A DNA stretch of 64,000 nucleotides from the NCBI GenBank assembly GCA_964607165.1, contig CAZSIT010000006.1, forward strand, positions 53,982-117,981, given 5' to 3'. The notes beneath the pieces are model-generated. The model was not told where the DNA came from, ran no database searches, and worked only from the letters and a program-made list of their open reading frames with translations. Below, piece after piece: positions 49,290-58,284 of the stretch (position 1 is its first letter; every line of letters begins with the position of its first letter). The stretch is from DSPP01 sp964607165. Lineage in GTDB: Bacteria; Zixibacteria; MSB-5A5; DSPP01. The position numbers were made by a program, and so were the translations under genes.

Positions 49290-50332
49290 GCCATCGCTTG
49301 GAAATAACCCGCCCGCCGGAGAATCAAACTTTTTTCCGGCTTTCCCTCATACGGGAAAAAAGATTTTTTCTGGCCAAATTAATCGCCGCCGGTTTGGCCG
49401 GCTCACTTACTGTTGTTCTGATTCTGCCGTCGGAATACACGGCCAAAGTGGTCCTTTTGCCTTCCGGCAAGCAAGATAAAGTCGGTTTCCTCTCCGGACT
49501 GGCCGGCTCGCTGGGGTTTGATCTAAGCGGCACAACCAGCGGGCTGGAAAGCTCTTCGCTTTTATACCCCGATATTATCAAAAGCAGGATTATTGGAGAA
49601 GCCGTTCTAACCAAACGCTACGCCTACACGGACGGAAAGAAGCGAATCGATAAAACCCTGCTTGGATATTTGAAGGCCAAAGATCTGGAAAAGGGCTCAA
49701 AGAAACTGGCCCAATTGCGCAAAGTCTCGATGGACGTGAAAACAGGCATTATTACACTTGAAGTTACTATGACTAACCGGGAACTATCCGCTTTGGTCGC
49801 CAACCAATTCACCGCCGAGCTGGAACGGTATAACCACAGCAAGCGGAAAACGAAGGCCTGGAACAACCAACTGAACATCGAGCGCCGGCTCGATTCGGTG
49901 AAAGTGGAGTTGGCCAAAGCCGAGGACGCCCTGGAAGCCTTTTTGGGAAATAACCGCAACTTTGCCGTCTCGGACGATCCGGAATTGAACCGAAAAGTTG
50001 CCGCGCTGAAAAGGGAAGCGGTAATCAAAGGGGAAACCTACGCCAGTTTAACCCAACAGTATGAATTGGCCAAAATCGAAACCGAAAAGGAAATCCCCAT
50101 TGTTCAGGTTCTGGATAATGCCGTGCCCCCGCTGAAAAAATCGGCGCCCCAAAGAAGTTTAATCGTTATCACGACAACGGCCTTCGCTTTCGCTCTCGGA
50201 ATTTTGTGGATTCTCGCTGGAGAAATTTTCCGTAACCAGTACGGCCCGGATTCTTTCCGCAAGCTGGGCGCCGGTTGGAGAAGTAAAAAACCGGCCGACT
50301 CCCGTTTGGAATTTGAAAGACAGGAGTCATGA
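49286..50332 (+). CDS. Chain-length determinant protein (Wzz/PCP family)
   Basis: 348 residues. Two membrane segments frame a periplasmic helical region, as in PCP-1/2 proteins: LIAAGLAGSLTVVLIL at about 30-47 and LIVITTTAFAFALGILWILAG near 290-310. The proximal Wzz motif YTAKVVLLPSG and the distal proline-rich VLDNAVPPLKKSAPQRS are present. It controls polymer length in Wzy-dependent assembly. No autokinase domain. ATGA overlaps of 4 bases join it to its neighbours on both sides. Confidence 0.85.
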   Translation: MSHRLEITRPPENQTFFRLSLIREKRFFLAKLIAAGLAGSLTVVLILPSEYTAKVVLLPSGKQDKVGFLSGLAGSLGFDLSGTTSGLESSSLLYPDIIKSRIIGEAVLTKRYAYTDGKKRIDKTLLGYLKAKDLEKGSKKLAQLRKVSMDVKTGIITLEVTMTNRELSALVANQFTAELERYNHSKRKTKAWNNQLNIERRLDSVKVELAKAEDALEAFLGNNRNFAVSDDPELNRKVAALKREAVIKGETYASLTQQYELAKIETEKEIPIVQVLDNAVPPLKKSAPQRSLIVITTTAFAFALGILWILAGEIFRNQYGPDSFRKLGAGWRSKKPADSRLEFERQES

Positions 50333-51738
50333 TTCCCGCCGCCATCCAAAAGCCAGTCGCGGGTAACCTCACGCGAAAAATCCTGGAAAATTCGCTGGCT
50401 CTCTTCACCAGCCAGTTGTTGTCCAAAGTTTTCCGCGTTCTGGCCAACTTTCTTCTGGCCCGTTTCCTGGGGCCGGAGAACTTTGGGCTTTGGGCTTTGG
50501 TCATTTCGTTCACCGAGCTCTTTCGCTTTCTGGCCAACTTTGGCATGGACTTGATTCTGGTGCGCCGGATGGCCCAGGAGCAGTCCGCTTCAATTATTAC
50601 CCCCATACTCTGTCTCCGTATCCTTTTTTCCGGATTAGCCTTAATCGGGGTTTGGATTGCCCTTCTTTTTACCGGCTACGGGCAGAACGTCAAAACGTTG
50701 ATTTATTTTTACTCCCTCTCTTTCTTTCTGCAAGCGGGGGCCGGTTCACTGGCCGCCTATTTTCAAGCCCAGCTCAAATCAGCCTCCCTCATCCGGGCCT
50801 ATACCATTGCAGGGGTTTTGTATCTTTTACTGATTCTGGGCGGAATTTATACCCAGCAGACGCTGCCTTTCTTTTTGGCTTCACTTTTAGCCACGGAAGG
50901 AGCGCTTTTAGCCCTTTTTACCCTTGTCTTTTTCAAAAACGGGGGGAAGCTGCTCCCTTTTACCTTCGCGCAGGCGGTTTCCCTCGTCAAGGAAGCCTAT
51001 CCCCTCGCCCTCTGGATGGGGCTTTTAGCCCTTTATTTCCGGATTGACACCCTCTTCGTCTATCATTATGGCGGCGAAAAAGGTGCCGGCCTTTATTCCG
51101 CCTGCTTCCGACTTTCGGAAGCCTTCTTAATGATTGCCGCTCCGGTGGCGGCTTCACTTTTCCCCGTTTTCTCACGCCTGAAGAACGAAAAGAAAGAGGA
51201 GCTGGCGCCCATTTATCAAAAAAGCTTCTTTCTGTTTTTTCCCCCCACTCTTTTAATAGCCGCACTGGTAATGGGGGCCAGCGGGCCGATTATCCGCTTT
51301 CTTTATGGAGTTGAATTCGCCTCCGCCGCTCCGGGGCTTTCGGTAATCATCTGGTCGATGGTTTTTATGTTCGCCAACACCCTTTCCTTTCAGGCCATCG
51401 TGGCCTGCCATCGAGAGAAAAGCTTAGCCAAAATCGCCGCCGTCAACACCGCCATCAATCTCGCTTTGAATTTTTACCTGGTTCCAAAATTAGGTTTTGT
51501 GGGAGCTTGTTGGGCCACGGTGGTTACTGAAATCGTGAACTTTATCCTGCAGGTTTTGGTTTTACAAAAGCTTTTCGCGGAAAAGTTGTTTCGTAAAATC
51601 CTGCCGCACCTGGCCCCTCCGGGCCTCGCCATTATCTGGTTTTATCTGCATCCAGCCAGCTTTGAGACCGCCGGAATATGGCTCTTTTTGTTCGCTTATC
51701 TCGTTTTTTTCCTGAACCGGAAAGGGCCGCCGCGGTGA
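50329..51738 (+). CDS. Lipid-linked oligosaccharide flippase (Wzx-like, MATE/MOP fold)
   Basis: 469 residues with about twelve to fourteen hydrophobic segments and no large soluble domain. The opening SLALFTSQLLSKVFRVLANFLLARFLGPENFG-like pattern (about 19-50) is the Polysacc_synt fold signature, with FGLWALVISFTELFRFLANFGMD after it. It moves undecaprenyl-linked repeat units across the inner membrane. ATGA overlap with the Wzz gene at its start and GTGA overlap with the next gene at its end. Confidence 0.88.
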   Translation: MIPAAIQKPVAGNLTRKILENSLALFTSQLLSKVFRVLANFLLARFLGPENFGLWALVISFTELFRFLANFGMDLILVRRMAQEQSASIITPILCLRILFSGLALIGVWIALLFTGYGQNVKTLIYFYSLSFFLQAGAGSLAAYFQAQLKSASLIRAYTIAGVLYLLLILGGIYTQQTLPFFLASLLATEGALLALFTLVFFKNGGKLLPFTFAQAVSLVKEAYPLALWMGLLALYFRIDTLFVYHYGGEKGAGLYSACFRLSEAFLMIAAPVAASLFPVFSRLKNEKKEELAPIYQKSFFLFFPPTLLIAALVMGASGPIIRFLYGVEFASAAPGLSVIIWSMVFMFANTLSFQAIVACHREKSLAKIAAVNTAINLALNFYLVPKLGFVGACWATVVTEIVNFILQVLVLQKLFAEKLFRKILPHLAPPGLAIIWFYLHPASFETAGIWLFLFAYLVFFLNRKGPPR

Positions 51739-52934
51739 ACGCCGGCCTGAAAATGGAAAACCGCCGGTGGACTTCAAAAATGATGAAAAAACCGCGGGTG
51801 GACATCGACCTTTCCCCTCTTTTCTGGCGCAACCCTTCCGGCATTTCTTACTACGCCTATCACCTCTGCCAGGAGTTGGAAAAATTAAATCTTCCGTTTG
51901 AACCATTTTACTATGCCTTTTCCCACCGTCGGGCGAACCTTCAGCCGCCGCTATCCAACGCGAACCGATTGAGGAGAATTCGGCTGCCCATGCGCGCCGC
52001 TAAAAAGCTCTGGGACTGGAAGCTGGGGCGAAAGCTTTTCGGGTTGAATCGGGCCGATTTATTTTTGGCTTTAAACTCCGAGCTTCCGGCGCGCACGAAA
52101 AAGCAAAAAAAGGTTCTGGTACTGCACGATTTGGCCGGCCTGAAAGTTCCGGGTATTTATTCGGACGGTTTTTTGAAAGACCGGCTGAAAACGATTCGCT
52201 GGGGGCTGGAGCAGGCCGACTGGGTGGTGGTTTATTCTCAAACCACCCGACAAGATGTCTGCCTGTTTTCCTCGTTTCCGCAAGAGCGCTGCCGGGTGAT
52301 ACCGCTGGGGGTCGATGCTAATTTCTTTTCCCAACAAACCGGCGAAAACACTTTTCCATACCCCTACTTTTTTTCCAACGGTATGATTCAGCCCCGCAAA
52401 AATTTTGCTTTGCTGGCCCACGCATTCCTGCAGGCGGTTCGGGAAGGCAAATTGCCGCACCAGCTGCTAATTGCCGGAGGAGATGGCTGGCGGGCGGAGG
52501 AAATCAAAAGGGAAGTGAAAGCTATGGATGCGGAAAACCGTATTCAATTTTTGGGGTATGTCCCGCGGGAAAAACTGGCAACGCTATACCGGAATGCCGC
52601 CGGCTTTCTTTTCCCCTCCCTCTACGAAGGCTTCGGCCTGCCGATTTTGGAAGCAATGGCCGCCGGCGCTCCGGTTCTAACTTCCAACTTTTCCGCCCTG
52701 CCGGAGGTTGCCGGAGATGCCGCCTGGTTGGTTGATCCCCGAAATTCAGAGGAAATCAAAAAAGGGATCACCCGGCTGGCCGAGGACGAAAACCTGGCCG
52801 CCGAGCTGCGCCGTCGCGGGAAAAAACGGGCGGCCCAACTCTCCTTTGGCCGCACGGCTCTTCAGACGGCAAATTTTCTTTCCGAAGTTCTGGGAATTGG
52901 CCAACCAGCTGAAGAAAGGCCGGCACTATCGTGA
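51735..52934 (+). CDS. Glycosyltransferase family 4
   Basis: About 399 residues. I place the start at GTG 51735, which gives a GTGA overlap with wzx and has GAAAGGG upstream; ATG 51780 (MMKKPRVDIDLSPLF) is a good alternative closer to where the family starts. GT-B fold: DLSPLFWRNPSGISYYAYHL (acceptor side), FFSNGMIQPRKNFALLAHAF (donor side start), FPSLYEGFGLPILEAMAAGAPVLTS (nucleotide-sugar site). It adds a sugar to the lipid-linked unit at the cytoplasmic face. The donor is not predictable. Confidence 0.87.
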   Translation: MNAGLKMENRRWTSKMMKKPRVDIDLSPLFWRNPSGISYYAYHLCQELEKLNLPFEPFYYAFSHRRANLQPPLSNANRLRRIRLPMRAAKKLWDWKLGRKLFGLNRADLFLALNSELPARTKKQKKVLVLHDLAGLKVPGIYSDGFLKDRLKTIRWGLEQADWVVVYSQTTRQDVCLFSSFPQERCRVIPLGVDANFFSQQTGENTFPYPYFFSNGMIQPRKNFALLAHAFLQAVREGKLPHQLLIAGGDGWRAEEIKREVKAMDAENRIQFLGYVPREKLATLYRNAAGFLFPSLYEGFGLPILEAMAAGAPVLTSNFSALPEVAGDAAWLVDPRNSEEIKKGITRLAEDENLAAELRRRGKKRAAQLSFGRTALQTANFLSEVLGIGQPAEERPALS

Positions 52935-53908
52935 AATATTTGGTAACCGGCGGAGCCGGCTTTATAGGCAGTCATCTGGTCGACAAACTCCTTGAACGGG
53001 GGCATTCGGTGGCGGTGATTGACAATTTTTCTTTGGGAAAACGAGAAAATCTTTCCCAACACCAGGATAATGGCCAGCTGGTCGTTTATCCTAAAAACAT
53101 TTGCGCTGATTTAACCGAGGTTTTCGAAAGCGGAGAAATCGGTGCGGTTCTGCACCTGGCCGCCTTGCCCAGGGTTCAGTTTTCCGTCAAAAATCCGCTC
53201 CCCACCCATCAGGCGAACGTGAACGGAACTTTAAATCTTTTGGAATCCTGCCGAAGGTTTGGGATTAAACGCTTTGTTTTCTCCTCCAGCTCGTCCGTTT
53301 ACGGCTCGCGGAAGATGCTGCCGCTGAGGGAAGAAATGTTTCCCCATCCGATTTCTCCCTACGCCGTCCAAAAACTGGTAGGGGAGCAGTACTGCCGCCT
53401 GTACCACAGCCTTTATGGTTTGGAAACCATCTGCCTGCGATATTTCAACGTATTTGGTCCGCGCCAGAGCCCGCAAGGCGATTACGCCGGACTGATACCA
53501 AAATTCATAAAGTTAATCGGCCAAAACCTTTGCCCAACTATAAACGGAGACGGGGAACAGACCCGCGACTTCACCTTCGTTTCCGGGGTTGTGGAGGCCA
53601 ATCTTCTGGCCGCCGATACGCCTGACCCGGCTTGCTTTGGAGAGGTTTTCAACGTCGGCACCGGCCAAAACATTTCCGTCAACCAGGTCGCCTCAAATCT
53701 TTTGAGTTTAAGCGGGAAAAAAATGGAAGCGCTTCACGGCCCGGCCATCCTGGAGCCGAAAAACAGTTTGGCCGACGTTTCCAAAATACAAAACTACCTG
53801 GGATGGAACCCCAAAGTATCCTTTGAAAGCGGGCTGGAAAAAACGTACGAATACTTTACGGTTTCCTGCCCCAATTCCATTTCTTTGGAGCGATCTTATG
53901 CAAACTGA
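52931..53908 (+). CDS. NAD-dependent sugar epimerase/dehydratase (GalE/WbpP-like)
   Basis: 325 residues from GTG 52931 (GTGA overlap). Extended SDR: NAD-binding GGAGFIGSHLVDKLL (about 7-21), catalytic Ser in SSSSSVYGS, Tyr-x3-Lys in SPYAVQKLVGE, and RYFNVFGPRQSP after it. It makes a nucleotide-sugar, most like UDP-glucose/UDP-GlcNAc 4-epimerases, for use by the transferases alongside. Substrate is uncertain. Confidence 0.88.
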   Translation: MKYLVTGGAGFIGSHLVDKLLERGHSVAVIDNFSLGKRENLSQHQDNGQLVVYPKNICADLTEVFESGEIGAVLHLAALPRVQFSVKNPLPTHQANVNGTLNLLESCRRFGIKRFVFSSSSSVYGSRKMLPLREEMFPHPISPYAVQKLVGEQYCRLYHSLYGLETICLRYFNVFGPRQSPQGDYAGLIPKFIKLIGQNLCPTINGDGEQTRDFTFVSGVVEANLLAADTPDPACFGEVFNVGTGQNISVNQVASNLLSLSGKKMEALHGPAILEPKNSLADVSKIQNYLGWNPKVSFESGLEKTYEYFTVSCPNSISLERSYAN

Positions 53909-54836
53909 ATGGGCATCGCCGATGCAAAGCTTGAATTCCCCGGAAAAAATCAAACTTAATGGAAAACCAAAGATGCGAACAATCCTTCTATCTTTATACA
54001 AAGGGGCGGTTAAAATCATCCCCTTTCGTGGAATGAAAAAATTTTATCCCATTCGGGCTTTCCGGGACCTGCTCGTTTCCCATCTGAAATCCGATTTCGC
54101 CGAAGTGGGCGGACATCGAATGTTTTTGGATCCCAAAGATTCGCTTTTCCTTTCCATTCGCGGGGTGTACGAACCTTTTGAAACCGAACTGATTAAACGG
54201 CAAATCAAGGAAGGGGACGTGGTTTTGGATTTGGGGGCCAATATAGGATATTACACGCTGATTTTCGCAAAACGGACCGGTCCCAAGGGGAAAGTTTTTG
54301 CCTTTGAGCCCGATCCGGATAATTTTGCCTTGCTTGGAAAAAACATACAAGCCAACGGCTATTGCAACGTAGTGGCGGCTTTGCAAGCGGTCTCCAATAA
54401 AACCGAAAAAATCAAACTATACCTGTCGAAAGACAACAAAGGCGATCACCGAATCTACGATTCCCAGGACGGCCGGCCTTGCATTGACATCGAAGCCGTG
54501 CGCCTGGACGATTATTTTAAAAACTCAAACCAAAGAATCAACTTCATTAAAATGGACATCCAGGGAGCCGAAGCGGCGGCCATTCAAGGTATGGAGCGGC
54601 TTTTAAAAAAGAATGGAAATCTCACGGTGGTCACGGAATTCTGGCCCCTCGGGATAAAAAAATCAGGAGCCGAACCGGAGGAATATCTTCAATTCTTTCA
54701 AAAAAGAGGTTTCAAATTGTACCACATAAACGAACGCCAGAAGAAAGTTGAACCGGCCAATCTTCCCGTATTGTTGGCCGCCTACACCGTGGAAAAGGGG
54801 AATCACACAAATTTGTTATGCCTAAAAGAACAATAA
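53898..54836 (+). CDS. FkbM-family methyltransferase
   Basis: 312 residues from ATG 53898, which has TTGGAG seven bases upstream and overlaps the epimerase stop by 11 bases. The SAM site GDVVLDLGANIGYYTLIFAKR and acidic FAFEPDPDNFALL follow at about 100-145. INFIKMDIQGAEAAAIQG is the FkbM signature. Likely O-methylates a sugar of the polysaccharide. The about 25 residues before MRTILLSLY are not conserved, so the start could be later. Confidence 0.82.
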   Translation: MQTEWASPMQSLNSPEKIKLNGKPKMRTILLSLYKGAVKIIPFRGMKKFYPIRAFRDLLVSHLKSDFAEVGGHRMFLDPKDSLFLSIRGVYEPFETELIKRQIKEGDVVLDLGANIGYYTLIFAKRTGPKGKVFAFEPDPDNFALLGKNIQANGYCNVVAALQAVSNKTEKIKLYLSKDNKGDHRIYDSQDGRPCIDIEAVRLDDYFKNSNQRINFIKMDIQGAEAAAIQGMERLLKKNGNLTVVTEFWPLGIKKSGAEPEEYLQFFQKRGFKLYHINERQKKVEPANLPVLLAAYTVEKGNHTNLLCLKEQ

Positions 54837-54895
54837 AACCTTCGGGTGTTTTTTTACCGGGGGAAAATCGCTTTTAAGCGTGAAAAGATAATACG

Positions 54896-56323
54896 ATGAT
54901 TGCCGCTAAAGCCTTGGGTAAAGGGGAACTAATCTGCCATAAAACCGGGTTGTTTCTCCTTTTAACGGCCGGTTTTGCCGTTCTCTCCTTGCTTTTTCAT
55001 CTGACTGGACCGCAGGCGGCCGTGGCAATTTTGGCTTTTTTGACCTTTGGAGCCGTGGGCTTTTTGGACTACCCCAAGTTTTTGCTTTTGGCGGTTTTTT
55101 TACGTTCCGCTCTGGATGCGTTCTTTGACACTACCCTGCCTCTGGGGCCTTTGAACTTAAACCCCGCCGGAGTGGTGGGGCTTTCTCTAATTTTCTTCAC
55201 TTTTTTTCATCTATACCCTAATAGAAAATTGTTCAACTTCCCCATATGCAAAGGTTTGTTAGTTTTTCTTTTCCTTTTAATTCCTTCGGTCCTCTCCGCC
55301 TTTATCCATTTTGGAAGTGGAGGAGCCGTCGCCATAAAGGAGTTTATCCGCCTTGCCTCTCTTTTGGCGCTTTTGGCGTCGCTCTTGGTTTTTTTTAAAA
55401 CCCCGGCCGATATGCGCAAACTATTCTGGGCGGCAGCCGCTTCTTTGGCAGTTCCTCTCACGGTCGGGTTTTATCAGGCAGCTACCGGGACAGGTAATAC
55501 TTTTTCCACGGCAGGGCAAAACCGGATTTTCGGCACCCTTTTTCACCCCAACACGCTGGCTCTTTACCTTTTGGTTTTTATCGCCATCGCTTTAGCTTGG
55601 CACAAGAACCAACCCAGTTTGTCCAAAAAATTTCTGCTCGGCACGCTTTTAACCGCCCAGTTTTTGACCTACAGCATGACCGGTTTGGTCGCCACCGCTT
55701 TGGTTTTCGCCATTTATATCTATCAAAGCAAAAACCGCAGAATTCTCTGGGCCGGGCTTTTAATATTCTTGCTGCCGCTTTTCTCTCAAAACTGGCAAGC
55801 CCGTTTTCAGCAAATTAACCAAATGAACCTAACCGAAGAGATTCGCAGCGGCGAAATCAGCAATTCTTTTTCCTGGCGGGTTCTGCACTGGTACGTGCTA
55901 TTGAATTATGCCAAAGAACACCCGGTCACCGGCTGGGGGCTTTTAACCACCGAAAAAATCACCCCTTGGAAAACCGAAGAGGGGCAGGGTTATGCCGCCC
56001 ACAACGATTTGGTGCGAATTTTTTTGGAGTCCGGCCTGCTGGGACTCTGCGGCTATTTCGCTTTTTTACTCTTTACCGGCCGTTGGATATTCAAAGTCAA
56101 ATCCCCAGAAGGCCAAACGGGTGATTTGCGGCCGGCGCTGAAAGCCATCTTCATCTCTTTTTTGATCCTTTCCGCCGGTGCGTCCGAACCTTTGATTCAC
56201 ACTGCTTTCGTTTATTACTTCTTTGCCTTCGTTGCGCTGGAGAAAAACGGCTTCTTTTTTCAACATCTTAAACTCTCTCCAGCCGTGGCCGATAAAGATA
56301 AGAGGGTATACGGAAGTGTTTGA
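54896..56323 (+). CDS. O-antigen polymerase/ligase-family membrane protein (Wzy/WaaL-like)
   Basis: 475 residues with about twelve hydrophobic segments and a larger periplasmic loop around 300-380 containing WRVLHWYVLLNYAKEHPVTGWGLLT and YAAHNDLVRIFLESGLLGL, the typical Wzy_C/O-antigen ligase signature (HNxxL/xxGxxGL). It polymerises repeat units or joins glycan to an acceptor in the periplasm. The Wzx and Wzz genes upstream suggest Wzy activity here. A short gap of 59 bases separates it from the methyltransferase gene. Confidence 0.85.
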   Translation: MIAAKALGKGELICHKTGLFLLLTAGFAVLSLLFHLTGPQAAVAILAFLTFGAVGFLDYPKFLLLAVFLRSALDAFFDTTLPLGPLNLNPAGVVGLSLIFFTFFHLYPNRKLFNFPICKGLLVFLFLLIPSVLSAFIHFGSGGAVAIKEFIRLASLLALLASLLVFFKTPADMRKLFWAAAASLAVPLTVGFYQAATGTGNTFSTAGQNRIFGTLFHPNTLALYLLVFIAIALAWHKNQPSLSKKFLLGTLLTAQFLTYSMTGLVATALVFAIYIYQSKNRRILWAGLLIFLLPLFSQNWQARFQQINQMNLTEEIRSGEISNSFSWRVLHWYVLLNYAKEHPVTGWGLLTTEKITPWKTEEGQGYAAHNDLVRIFLESGLLGLCGYFAFLLFTGRWIFKVKSPEGQTGDLRPALKAIFISFLILSAGASEPLIHTAFVYYFFAFVALEKNGFFFQHLKLSPAVADKDKRVYGSV

Positions 56324-56327
56324 TTCG

Positions 56328-57572
56328 ATGCTATCAAATAATGCGCTAACAAAAGCATTAACCGCTACAAGCCAAGAAGGCTTCAAACCCTTTCCCGTTA
56401 TAACCTGCTATCCTACCGACCCGCGGGTTCAAAAAACCGGAGGAATTGAAACTGCAATAAATGGCTACTTTTCCTTCGCTTCCAAAAATACGCCGCTGAA
56501 ATTAGTCGGCGTGGATGCCCTTGGAGACTTGAAAACAAAAAGCTGGAATCGAGTGGCCTGGAAAGGGAGTTTTTTCGATTTCTTTCCCCTGTTTGTTGAA
56601 AAAGACCTGGACCGGCGCACCTTCCCCCCGCTCAACTTGCGCTTTATCTATCATTTTTGGAAGAGCAAAAAACTGATTTTCAAAGAACCGGCGGTTTTAA
56701 ATCTTAGGCGGGTCGACCACGTACTGCCTTTCTGGTTTGATTTTCGCTTTCCTTTGATTCTGACGATCCACGGGACTTCCAAAAATATTCACCTGCCGAA
56801 CGAAAGCTGGGTGGGAAAAATCCGTCCGCTCTACTTGATGATAGAACGTTTCTCCCTTTTGCGTGCGGATAAAATCTTCTGCGTTTCGGAAGAGGGGGTT
56901 TCCCATTACCGGAAACGGCTGCCCGGTTGCCCTCAAAAAGTTGAATGGGTTGCCAACTGGGTCGACTTTGACCTGTTCGCTCCCCAAAACCTGGTTCGCT
57001 GCCGCCGGGAATTCAATCTCCCTCTGGGGAAAAAAATTCTGCTTTTCGTTGGGCGGTTGGAAAAAGTCAAAGACCCCGACCTGCTCTTGCAAACCTTGCG
57101 GGAAGTCAAACTTCGCTGTCCGGACATTGTTTTAGCCGTCGCCGGGGACGGTGCCGAAAAAGAACAGCTCCTGGTCAGGCACTCCGACCTGAAGAATGCG
57201 CTGATTTTTTTAGGAACCGTACCCCACGCCAAACTGCCGGAACTTTTCTCCGCCGCCGACTGCCTGCTTTTGACTTCCCATTTTGAGGGGATGCCTCGTG
57301 TAGTTCTGGAAGCCTTGGCCACCGGCGTGCCGGTCGTTTCCACGGCGGTGGGAGACGTTTCCAAAGTAGTCATCAATGGCCAATCCGGTTACGTTGTTTC
57401 CTCGCGCAACGCCCAGGCTATAGCCGCAAGGGTCGTGGACGTGTTGAACAGCCGCCCTAATCTCGCCGCCTGCCGAAACGCAATTGCCAATTTTGAAGCC
57501 ACGGCCGTTCTCGAAAAAATAGAATCCGTCAATCAACAAATCGCCAGGATGCGCTATGGAAAACCGGCCTGA
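56328..57572 (+). CDS. Glycosyltransferase family 4
   Basis: 414 residues from ATG 56328, 4 bases after the ligase stop; the longer frame would overlap the ligase by 100 bases. Acceptor half TCYPTDPRVQKTGGIETAINGYF-like (about 20-42). Donor half LFVGRLEKVKDPDLLLQTLREV, VAGDGAEKEQL, and LLLTSHFEGMPRVVLEALATGVPVVST (nucleotide-sugar site with the GT4 E-x7-E). Cytoplasmic-face sugar transferase of the operon. Confidence 0.88.
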   Translation: MLSNNALTKALTATSQEGFKPFPVITCYPTDPRVQKTGGIETAINGYFSFASKNTPLKLVGVDALGDLKTKSWNRVAWKGSFFDFFPLFVEKDLDRRTFPPLNLRFIYHFWKSKKLIFKEPAVLNLRRVDHVLPFWFDFRFPLILTIHGTSKNIHLPNESWVGKIRPLYLMIERFSLLRADKIFCVSEEGVSHYRKRLPGCPQKVEWVANWVDFDLFAPQNLVRCRREFNLPLGKKILLFVGRLEKVKDPDLLLQTLREVKLRCPDIVLAVAGDGAEKEQLLVRHSDLKNALIFLGTVPHAKLPELFSAADCLLLTSHFEGMPRVVLEALATGVPVVSTAVGDVSKVVINGQSGYVVSSRNAQAIAARVVDVLNSRPNLAACRNAIANFEATAVLEKIESVNQQIARMRYGKPA

Positions 57573-58284
57573 ACCGGATCCCCGCCGTAGATTTGAAGAC
57601 GGTTATTTCAATCGCCAGTACAAAAACCGCCTGTTTTTCTCCGGCTCTGACAAGCCGGTGCTCTACTCCACCTGGCGGCGCAAACTGGCCAAAACATCCA
57701 AGGGCAGATTGTTGGAAATCGGTTGCGGAGAAGGAAACTTCCTGCGCCGGGCCGGGAAAGACTTTTCCTTCGCCTGCGGAATTGATTTGTCAACCGAAGG
57801 ACTAAAAAAAGCGACCCGGCACCGGCTAATTTTAAGCCGAGGCGATGCTCAAAATCTCCCGTATAAGAATGCAAGTTTCGACTTTGTTATCGCTTTCGAC
57901 TTAGTGGAACACCTCCCCCAGCCGGAAAAGTTTTTTTACGAAGCGGTTCGGATTTTAAAATTGGGGGGCGAGTTAGTTTTAACCACCCCGAATCCGGATA
58001 GCCTGGGCTGCAAACTGAAAAAAGAGCAATGGTTTGGCTATAAAGACCCAACCCACTGCTCCATAAAAAATCGGCAAGAATGGATGAGAATATTCGAGGC
58101 CGCCGGCTTTGAAACCTTTTCTTCCGGCACCGACGCCCTCTGGGATTCTCCCTATCTGCCGGCGATTCCGGCTTTTCTACAAAAGGTTTTTTTCTCTGGA
58201 GTTTCCAACCTTTTCTTTCTGATTGAACCGTATTTCCCCTGGAAATTTGGCGAGAACCTGGTCTTCTGGTTAAAGAAGAGATGA
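57556..58284 (+). CDS. Class I SAM-dependent methyltransferase
   Basis: 242 residues. SAM motif I LLEIGCGEGNFLRRAG (about 53-68), then GDAQNLPYKNASFDFVIAFDLVEHLPQPEKFFYEAVRILKLGG, the Methyltransf_11-type core with post-motif acidic and HL pair. The C-terminal part with WFGYKDPTHCSIKNRQEW is typical of polysaccharide-locus enzymes acting on glycans. It overlaps the GT4 gene by 17 bases and the next gene by 4. Confidence 0.85.
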   Translation: MENRPEPDPRRRFEDGYFNRQYKNRLFFSGSDKPVLYSTWRRKLAKTSKGRLLEIGCGEGNFLRRAGKDFSFACGIDLSTEGLKKATRHRLILSRGDAQNLPYKNASFDFVIAFDLVEHLPQPEKFFYEAVRILKLGGELVLTTPNPDSLGCKLKKEQWFGYKDPTHCSIKNRQEWMRIFEAAGFETFSSGTDALWDSPYLPAIPAFLQKVFFSGVSNLFFLIEPYFPWKFGENLVFWLKKR